A DNA stretch of 6,014 nucleotides. It comes from an uncultured Lachnospiraceae bacterium (GTDB lineage Bacteria; Bacillota; Clostridia; Lachnospirales; Lachnospiraceae). Of this stretch, positions 1 to 5,161 are shown piece by piece. Below the pieces are notes generated by a model. The model was given only the letters and a program-made list of their open reading frames with translations. It was not told the DNA's origin and did no database searches. Both the position numbers and the translations under genes were made by a program. The first letter of the stretch is position 1, and every line of letters starts with the position of its first letter. The stretch lies in NCBI GenBank assembly GCA_902782655.1, contig CACZNY010000084.1:1-6014 (forward strand). Reading direction: 5' to 3'.

Positions 1-2
1 AA

Positions 3-1409
3 ATGGCAAAAAAAGTAGGCATTACCGAGACGATACTGCGTGATGCGCATCAGTCTCTTATAGCTACAAGGATGCCGACCGAGGTCATGCTTCCCATTCT
101 GGATACTATGGATAAGGTCGGATATCATTCGGTGGAAATGTGGGGCGGAGCTACATTTGATTCCTGTCTCAGATTCTTAAAGGAAGATCCCTGGGAGAGG
201 CTTCGCAAGATAAAGAAGGGCATGCCCAATACCAAGCTTCAGATGCTCTTCAGAGGACAGAATATCCTGGGCTACAGCCACTATTCGGATGACGTGGTAG
301 AGTATTTCGCTCAGAAGTCAGTGGCAAACGGCATCGATATAGTCCGTATCTTTGACTGTCTGAACGACCTCAGGAATCTTGAGACCTCGGTCAAGGCTAC
401 AAAGAAGGAGGGCGGACATGCGCAGATAGCTCTTTCCTATACCCTTGGCGACGCTTATACCCTTGAGTACTGGAAGAAGATAGCCAAGGATATCGAAAAC
501 CTCGGAGCTGACAGCATCTGCATCAAGGATATGGCAGGACTTCTGCTTCCCAAGGCCGCTTATGATCTTGTGACCGCAATGAAGTCAAATACCAAGCTTC
601 CGATACAGCTGCATACCCACTATACATCAGGTGTGGCATCAATGACATATATGAAGGCTATAGAAGCCGGAGTGGATGTGGTCGACTGTGCTTCATCACC
701 TCTTGCAATGGGAACCTCACAGCCTGCCACGGAGGTTATAGTGAAGGCTCTTGAGGGTACCGAATACGATACAGGCCTTAATATGGAGCTCCTTATAAAG
801 GTTGCCAAGCATTTCGAGCCCTACCGCGAGGAGTGCTTAAAGAGCGGACTTCTTTCACCCAAGGTAATGGGCGTGAACATAAATACTCTCAGGTATCAGG
901 TTCCCGGAGGAATGCTCTCGAACATGATAAAGCAGCTTGACGAGCAGGGTAAGAGCGATAAGCTTAATGAGGTGCTCGAAGAGGTGCCCAGAGTGCGTAA
1001 GGACTTTGGTGAGCCGCCTCTGGTCACGCCTTCATCCCAGATCGTCGGAACCCAGGCCGTCATGAACGTGCTCATGGGTGAGAGATACAAGGTGGCTACT
1101 GAGCAGACCAAGGATCTTTGCAGAGGCAAATACGGCCAGACCGTTAAGCCCATGAATGCAGAGGTCGTATCGAAGATAATCCCCGGCGAGACTCCCATCA
1201 CCTGCCGTCCGGCAGATCAGATCGAGCCTCAGATGGATAAGTTCAGGGAAGAGACAAAGAAATATGTGGACAATCCTACCGATGAGGATGTTCTTTCCTA
1301 TGCGCTGTTCCCTCAGGTTGCCGCTGATTTCTTCAAGTACAGGAAGGCTCAGGAGGAGGGTATAGATCCCACTAAGGGAGACAAGGAAGCCAAGGCTTAT
1401 CCTGTTTAA
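3..1409 (+). CDS. oadA: Oxaloacetate decarboxylase alpha subunit / pyruvate carboxylase subunit B-type carboxyltransferase
   Basis: Carboxyltransferase of a multi-subunit biotin enzyme. In this family it moves a carboxyl group between oxaloacetate (or a related 2-oxo acid) and biotin on a carrier protein, in the cytoplasm; in Na+-pumping decarboxylases it docks on the membrane beta subunit. The 468-residue protein shows the DRE-TIM barrel start LRDAHQS (12-18, metal ligand D14), the IKDMAG motif with the Lys expected to be carbamylated (K175), and metal-binding LHTHYTSG (H204, H206). The C-terminal conserved carboxyltransferase domain follows, ending at a natural stop. It lacks the biotinyl domain with the MKM motif found in ~590-residue OadA proteins, so the carrier must be a separate protein, presumably encoded upstream. 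The Met at position 3 gives a typical family N-terminus (MAKKVGITET), but its ribosome binding site is outside the window. Pyruvate carboxylase subunit B or a transcarboxylase 5S-type subunit cannot be excluded without the partner genes. Confidence 0.9.
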   Translation: MAKKVGITETILRDAHQSLIATRMPTEVMLPILDTMDKVGYHSVEMWGGATFDSCLRFLKEDPWERLRKIKKGMPNTKLQMLFRGQNILGYSHYSDDVVEYFAQKSVANGIDIVRIFDCLNDLRNLETSVKATKKEGGHAQIALSYTLGDAYTLEYWKKIAKDIENLGADSICIKDMAGLLLPKAAYDLVTAMKSNTKLPIQLHTHYTSGVASMTYMKAIEAGVDVVDCASSPLAMGTSQPATEVIVKALEGTEYDTGLNMELLIKVAKHFEPYREECLKSGLLSPKVMGVNINTLRYQVPGGMLSNMIKQLDEQGKSDKLNEVLEEVPRVRKDFGEPPLVTPSSQIVGTQAVMNVLMGERYKVATEQTKDLCRGKYGQTVKPMNAEVVSKIIPGETPITCRPADQIEPQMDKFREETKKYVDNPTDEDVLSYALFPQVAADFFKYRKAQEEGIDPTKGDKEAKAYPV

Positions 1410-1427
1410 TCTGTTTGTAAAATTTAA

Positions 1428-1473
1428 GTCATAAAACCGTATTAACATAACATACGGTTTTATGACTTTCTTT
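1428..1473 (+). terminator. Rho-independent terminator after oadA
   Basis: A perfect 15-bp inverted repeat has its left arm GTCATAAAACCGTAT at 1428-1442 and its right arm at 1452-1466, with a 9-nt loop. It is followed at once by TTTCTTT (1467-1473). It sits 18 nt after the oadA stop and about 160 nt before the next gene, where a terminator is expected. The stem is AT-rich with a small CCG/CGG core, so its strength is uncertain, but its length and perfection make chance unlikely. The opposite strand is also followed by a T-containing stretch, so it could work both ways, although no convergent gene is present. Confidence 0.85.
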
Positions 1474-1563
1474 GACTCTGAAGCCAGTATTTATGCGGGT
1501 TCTGGCGGTTAGTAATAAAGTTAAAAAAATATTTAAAAAACAGGTGCATTTTAATCTTTTTTG

Positions 1564-1572
1564 TGATAGAAT
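1564..1572 (+). promoter_or_regulatory. Probable extended -10 promoter of the TetR-RpiR-flavoprotein cluster
   Basis: TGATAGAAT combines the extended -10 TGn with TAGAAT (5 of 6 matches to TATAAT), 52 nt before the TetR-type start. The upstream stretch 1520-1562 is very AT-rich with A and T runs, as in UP-element-like promoter regions. No good -35 hexamer is seen at 16-18 nt spacing (best GTGCAT/TGCATT, 1544-1550), so the promoter would rely on the extended -10. It is the best candidate in the 214-nt gap 1410-1623, which otherwise holds only the terminator. A TetR operator may lie nearby, but I see no convincing palindrome. Confidence 0.5.
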
Positions 1573-1607
1573 TACGTCTGTTACTCACCCTAGGAATTCT
1601 TAATTTC

Positions 1608-1614
1608 AGGAAGG
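1608..1614 (+). promoter_or_regulatory. Shine-Dalgarno site of the TetR-type gene
   Basis: AGGAAGG lies 9 nt before the ATG at 1624. This purine-rich match fixes that Met as the start rather than an internal one. Confidence 0.8.
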
Positions 1615-1623
1615 TTCGTACAT

Positions 1624-2175
1624 ATGGCTAGAAAACAGGTTATATCAAAAGAAGGATTGATAGACGGAGCGTTCAGGTTGGTACAGGAGCAGGGCATAGG
1701 TGCCATGTCGGCCAGGAATCTGGCTAAGTTCTGCGGATGCTCTACCCAGCCGATATTCAGGATATATAATACCATGGATGATCTCAAGGCGGGTCTTATG
1801 CAGAAATGCTTTGATTCCTTTTCCCAGTATGTACTGGATTTCAGATCGGTTTCCGATAAGCCCTTTGTCAATCTGGGAATGTCATATATCAGCTATGCAA
1901 GAAAGTATCCCAATCTTTTTGCTGTGATCTTCGTGCTTGATAACGGCACCGACAGGAATATGTATGATCTGGTCAACGGCGGAAAGCATGGTTTTGTGAC
2001 AAAGGAATACAAAAAACTGAACGGAATGTCCCAGGACGCATTCATGCTTCTTTTCATGAAGGTATGGATCTTCATACACGGGGCAGCCTGCATGGTCATA
2101 AAGGATGACTTTGACATGACAGACGCGGATCTTGTGAAGCTCCTGGAGGATACAATATCCGCATTCTATGGATAA
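1624..2175 (+). CDS. TetR/AcrR-family transcriptional regulator
   Basis: A 183-residue cytoplasmic DNA-binding protein. The N-terminal ~55 residues form the TetR three-helix domain: helix 1 GLIDGAFRLVQEQG (11-24), then the helix-turn-helix MSARNLAKFCGCSTQPIFRIYNTMDDL (28-54). The pattern is typical of the family, although S-T-Q-P-I-F-R replaces the commoner S-x-G-x-L-Y-x-H-F. The remainder (~60-183) is a helical, poorly conserved ligand-binding and dimerisation domain rich in aromatics, ending LVKLLEDTISAFYG. Length is normal for the family. The ligand and operator are unknown. It is first in a cluster and its stop overlaps the next start by 8 nt, which fits autoregulation of an operon with the RpiR-type gene. 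Family assignment is strong and specific function is not known. Confidence 0.85.
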   Translation: MARKQVISKEGLIDGAFRLVQEQGIGAMSARNLAKFCGCSTQPIFRIYNTMDDLKAGLMQKCFDSFSQYVLDFRSVSDKPFVNLGMSYISYARKYPNLFAVIFVLDNGTDRNMYDLVNGGKHGFVTKEYKKLNGMSQDAFMLLFMKVWIFIHGAACMVIKDDFDMTDADLVKLLEDTISAFYG

Positions 2176-3085
2176 TTCCAGCGATATCTTCAGAAAGATC
2201 AACGAAAGCTTTGCTCAGATGAGCAAGGGTCGTAAGGCTATAGCCAGATATATCAATAAAGAGACGGATAAAGCCGCCTTCATGACAGCCGCAGAGCTTG
2301 GAGAAGCCTGCGGCGTTTCGGAATCTACGGTAGTAAGGTTTGCGGTCTTCTTAGGCTTCGACGGCTATCCCGAATTTCAGAACGAGCTTTCAAAGCTCGT
2401 GAGAGGTAAGCTTGTCACCGCAGGCCGTATCGACAGTACCAGCCAGACAAAGAATACCATAATAAGATCGGTCTTTCAGGCCGACGTGGAAAAGATGAAC
2501 GAAAGCCTCGGCATAATAGACGAGGAGGCCTTTAAGCAGGCGTCAAGGCTCATACACAAGGCAAGGCATGTCTATATCGTGGGGATCAAGAATTCCTCGC
2601 CGGTCGCCATGTATCTTTCTTATTACCTTAAGATCATGCGGCCCGATGTGATCTTTGTATCCGGGGCGGATTCCACGGATATCCTTTCATCTATTTTTCA
2701 TATAAACGACAGGGACTGCCTGCTGGGCGTGAGCTTTCCGAGGTACTCCGTGCAGACACTTAGAGCCATGGAATATGCCAATGAGCGCAACGCCGGCATC
2801 ATAGCTCTTACAGACAGCGCAGATTCGCCCTGCAGGATGTATTCACATATGCTTCTTTGTGCCAGGACCGAGGAGGTTTCCATAGCCCAGAGCATGGCGG
2901 CGCCCATGAGTCTTGCCACAGCGCTTGTAGCGTCTGTTTTCGCTGAGAACAGGGACAGCGCAATGAGGAATATAACAGGCATCGAAGAGGTCTATGCAGA
3001 GTATGACGTGGAAAGCCGTGATGCGCTTGAGGCTGTGAATACAAAGCAGATCTATAATTATCCGGAGATAAACTTTAATGCCTGA
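2168..3085 (+). CDS. MurR/RpiR-family transcriptional regulator (HTH plus SIS domain)
   Basis: A 305-residue cytoplasmic regulator. Residues 1-80 are the RpiR-type helix-turn-helix domain: SKGRKAIARYI (19-29) and the recognition segment TAAELGEACGVSESTVVRFAVFLGF (40-64), followed by the family-typical GYPEFQNEL. Residues ~125-260 form a sugar-isomerase (SIS) domain, with VYIVGI (135-140), the LLGVSFPRYS strand-loop (185-194) and GIIALTDSADSP (210-221). Family members commonly sense phosphosugars or amino-sugar derivatives through the SIS domain; the ligand here cannot be read from sequence. The first SIS loop reads GIKNSSP, not the GxGxS form common in sugar-phosphate binders. The ATG at 2168 overlaps the TetR-type stop by 8 nt. 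Its nearest purine-rich site, GGAGG at 2146-2150, is 17 nt away, so translation is probably coupled. The Met at residue 18 is less likely because starting there would remove part of helix 1. Confidence 0.88.
   Translation: MDNSSDIFRKINESFAQMSKGRKAIARYINKETDKAAFMTAAELGEACGVSESTVVRFAVFLGFDGYPEFQNELSKLVRGKLVTAGRIDSTSQTKNTIIRSVFQADVEKMNESLGIIDEEAFKQASRLIHKARHVYIVGIKNSSPVAMYLSYYLKIMRPDVIFVSGADSTDILSSIFHINDRDCLLGVSFPRYSVQTLRAMEYANERNAGIIALTDSADSPCRMYSHMLLCARTEEVSIAQSMAAPMSLATALVASVFAENRDSAMRNITGIEEVYAEYDVESRDALEAVNTKQIYNYPEINFNA
3064..3068 (+). promoter_or_regulatory. Shine-Dalgarno site of the flavoprotein gene
   Basis: GGAGA lies inside the 3' end of the RpiR-type gene, 9 nt before the ATG at 3078. 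It supports that start over the Met at residue 4. Confidence 0.6.
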
Positions 3086-4349
3086 TATGGCTGAGTACTG
3101 CGATGTGCTCATCTGCGGCGGCGGAGCATCAGGCATGATGGCTGCCATAGGCGCGGCTATGCGTAAAAGAAGAGTGATCCTTCTGGAGAAAAACGAAAAG
3201 CTCGGAAAAAAGCTGTTTATCACCGGGAAGGGCAGATGCAATCTCACAAATAACTGCCCGGAAGCGGAGCTTATGGACAATATCGTATCAAACCCGAGGT
3301 TCATGTATTCTTCGCTGAGGAATTTTTCGAACACCGACGTGATGGCTTTTTTTGAAGCTTTGGGGCTCAGGCTTAAGACGGAGAGGGGCGGAAGGGTATT
3401 TCCTTTGTCTGACCATTCGTCGGATGTGATAAGGGCGCTTGAAAAAAGGCTCCGTGAGCTTGACGTAGATATAAGGCTTAAGTCAGAGATAAAGGAGCTT
3501 CTTTTTGAAGAGGGGGATAAGAGATGCTGTACCGGGGCAAGGGTTAAGGACAGCGCAGGAGGGCTTTATCTTATAAAGGCAGGAAGCGTCATCGTCGCAA
3601 CAGGAGGAGCTTCCTACCCTGCTACAGGCTCCTCGGGAGACGGATATTCCTTCGCGCGGGAGGCAGGACTGCAGGTGATACCTGCTTCGCCGTCGCTCGT
3701 TCCCTTTGAAACTGAGGGGGAGCTTGCGGCCAGGCTTCAGGGACTTTCACTTAAAAACGTGAAGGTGCGCATAAAGGACGGTGACAGGAAGGTCTGGGAG
3801 AGCAGGGAGCCGGGGGAGATGCTTTTTACCCATTTCGGGGTTTCGGGTCCCATGATACTTACGGCTTCTTCGGATATAAGGCCGGAGCTTTTTGATAAAG
3901 GACTTTCGCTCCATATAGATCTTAAGCCCGCCTTAAGCCTGAAGGAGCTTGATGACAGGATACTGAGGGATTTTAAGGAGAGTCTGAACAAGGAGTATAA
4001 GAATGCCCTGAACAGGCTCCTGCCCTCGAAGCTCATACCTGTTATCACAGGGCTTTCGGGTATCGATCCTTATAAAAAGGTCAACGGGATCACGGTAAAG
4101 GAGAGGGAGGCTCTTGCAGGGCTCCTTAAGGATCTCAGCCTTAGGATAAAAGGGGTAAGGGGCTTTGATGAGGCTATTATCACCAGGGGAGGCGTATCGG
4201 TAAAGGAGCTTGATCCAAAGACCTTTGAAGCAAAGAAGATCCGGGGTCTTTATTTTGCCGGTGAGGTGATAGATGTGGATGCCCATACAGGAGGCTTTAA
4301 TCTTCAGATAGCCTGGAGCTCCGGATATGCGGCAGGATCATATGCCTGA
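3078..4349 (+). CDS. BaiN/HI0933-family NAD(P)/FAD-dependent oxidoreductase (YhiN-like flavoprotein)
   Basis: A 423-residue, apparently soluble flavoprotein with no signal peptide. The N-terminal dinucleotide-binding fold has VLICGGGASGMMAA (10-23, GxGxxG type) with an acidic residue at the end of the second strand (E37). Then come the family signatures FITGKGRCNLTN (47-58), GGRVFP (104-109) and VIVATGGASYPATGSSGDG (171-189). The middle part carries the inserted domain. The C-terminal FAD-contact motif is GLYFAGEVIDVDAHTGGFNLQIAWSSGYAAG (390-420). Length is usual for the family. The physiological reaction is unsettled for most members; BaiN of bile-acid-metabolising clostridia gave the family its name, but this does not show bile-acid activity here. 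It starts 8 nt inside the end of the RpiR-type gene and is followed by cmk, so it sits in a housekeeping-gene context. Family is confident and substrate is unknown. Confidence 0.88.
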   Translation: MPDMAEYCDVLICGGGASGMMAAIGAAMRKRRVILLEKNEKLGKKLFITGKGRCNLTNNCPEAELMDNIVSNPRFMYSSLRNFSNTDVMAFFEALGLRLKTERGGRVFPLSDHSSDVIRALEKRLRELDVDIRLKSEIKELLFEEGDKRCCTGARVKDSAGGLYLIKAGSVIVATGGASYPATGSSGDGYSFAREAGLQVIPASPSLVPFETEGELAARLQGLSLKNVKVRIKDGDRKVWESREPGEMLFTHFGVSGPMILTASSDIRPELFDKGLSLHIDLKPALSLKELDDRILRDFKESLNKEYKNALNRLLPSKLIPVITGLSGIDPYKKVNGITVKEREALAGLLKDLSLRIKGVRGFDEAIITRGGVSVKELDPKTFEAKKIRGLYFAGEVIDVDAHTGGFNLQIAWSSGYAAGSYA

Positions 4350-4427
4350 TCGCAGAGGCTTACAATTTACGGTGCCGGGAGAGTACAAGGTTTTTTGGGT
4401 ATCAGGCGGGGGTTACGAAAAAAAAGC

Positions 4428-4454
4428 ATTTCGGCCGGCAGCTTATTTCGGCCG
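4428..4454 (+). repeat. Direct 10-mer repeat / short hairpin upstream of cmk
   Basis: ATTTCGGCCG occurs at 4428-4437 and again at 4445-4454 (17-nt period). CGGCCG is self-complementary, so the two copies can also pair as a 6-bp G+C stem with an 11-nt loop, about 30 nt before the cmk ribosome binding site. No T run follows, so it is not a terminator. Role unknown. Confidence 0.5.
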
Positions 4455-4484
4455 CGGGGATAAAACAAAATGGCAGGCTATACA

Positions 4485-4491
4485 GGGAGGG
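4485..4491 (+). promoter_or_regulatory. Shine-Dalgarno site of cmk
   Basis: GGGAGGG lies 7 nt before the ATG at 4499. It is a strong site and fixes the cmk start. Confidence 0.85.
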
Positions 4492-4498
4492 ACAATAA

Positions 4499-5161
4499 AT
4501 GATAAATGTTGCTATAGACGGACCGGCAGGAGCCGGGAAATCAACCATCGCGAAAAGAGCCGCAAAGGATATGGGCTATATCTATGTGGATACGGGAGCC
4601 ATGTTCCGGGCGATGGCGCTTTACATGCTTCGGCTTAAGGCTGATCTTGATGACAGCAGGGATATAGCTTCGAAGGCTGACGGAGCTGATATTGACATAG
4701 TATACGAGGACGGTGTGCAGTGCGTTATGCTCAACGGTGAAAACGTGAACGGACTTATCCGGACGGAGGAGGTATCGGATGCGGCCTCCAGGGTGGCCGT
4801 GGTAAAGGAGGTCAGACAGAAGATGCTGATGCTCCAGAGGAATATCGCAAAAAACCATGATGTGATAATGGACGGGCGGGATATAGGCTCCGCCGTGCTT
4901 CCTGATGCCAATCTTAAAATATATCTTACGGCTTCTGTAGAAGTCAGGGCCGAAAGAAGGTATAAGGAAAATATCGAAAAGGGAATGGAATCGGATCCTG
5001 AAGCCATAAAGGCTGATATAAGGGAGAGGGATGAGCGTGATATGACAAGAAGCGAGGCTCCTCTTACAAGGGTTCCCGACGCGGTCCTTATAGACAGCTC
5101 TGATATGACCATAGACGAGGTGGTAAAAAGGATAGAAGAGCTTATCGGAGAGATAGGATGA
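4499..5161 (+). CDS. cmk: Cytidylate kinase
   Basis: A 220-residue cytoplasmic (d)CMP kinase that phosphorylates CMP and dCMP with ATP for nucleotide recycling and lipid and DNA precursor supply. It begins INVAIDGPAGAGKST with the P-loop GPAGAGKS (8-15), then YVDTGAMFRA (the NMP-binding region; most homologues have Tyr where this has Phe). The MDGRDIGSAVLPDANLKIYLTAS segment follows, then the Arg-rich lid (VRAERRYKE, RERDERDMTRSEAPL). The C-terminus DAVLIDSSDMTIDEVV is typical. Length matches Firmicute Cmk (~220). The stop overlaps the ispH start as ATGA, showing translational coupling. The order cmk-ispH-rpsA (often with ispH and rpsA fused) is a known arrangement in Clostridia. A purine-rich site, GGAGAG (5147-5152), within its 3' end serves ispH. 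Confidence 0.95.
   Translation: MINVAIDGPAGAGKSTIAKRAAKDMGYIYVDTGAMFRAMALYMLRLKADLDDSRDIASKADGADIDIVYEDGVQCVMLNGENVNGLIRTEEVSDAASRVAVVKEVRQKMLMLQRNIAKNHDVIMDGRDIGSAVLPDANLKIYLTASVEVRAERRYKENIEKGMESDPEAIKADIRERDERDMTRSEAPLTRVPDAVLIDSSDMTIDEVVKRIEELIGEIG

Larger units (their letters stand above)
4350..4498 (+). other. Non-coding spacer between the flavoprotein gene and cmk
   Basis: This 149-nt gap is the only sizeable gap in the right-hand cluster. It holds a T6 run (4391-4396), an A8 run (4418-4425), a repeated 10-mer and the cmk ribosome binding site. I see no convincing terminator (no G+C stem directly before a T run), no good -35/-10 pair and no plausible small protein. It may be a leader with RNA structure, or simply a spacer. 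Confidence 0.5.

Noticed and set aside
1032..1448. Open frame of 138 codons on the - strand starting within the terminator
   Set aside because: It is antisense to the conserved carboxyltransferase domain of oadA, has no ribosome binding site, and overlaps the terminator hairpin.
1481..1505. Short inverted repeat GCCAG...CTGGC in the oadA-TetR gap
   Set aside because: It has only 5-bp arms with a long loop and no T run or other support. It is within chance expectation.
2843..3334. Open frame of 163 codons on the - strand across the RpiR-flavoprotein junction
   Set aside because: It is antisense to two well-supported genes, has no domain signature and is a by-product of their codon use.
4391..4425. 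T6 run followed by A8 run as a possible terminator stem in the spacer before cmk
   Set aside because: Only the A/T runs pair; the bases between them mismatch and no G+C stem precedes a T tract.
4327..4638. Open frame of 103 codons on the + strand spanning the spacer before cmk
   Set aside because: It overlaps the end of the flavoprotein gene and the start of cmk in another frame. Its composition is not protein-like and it has no suitable ribosome binding site.
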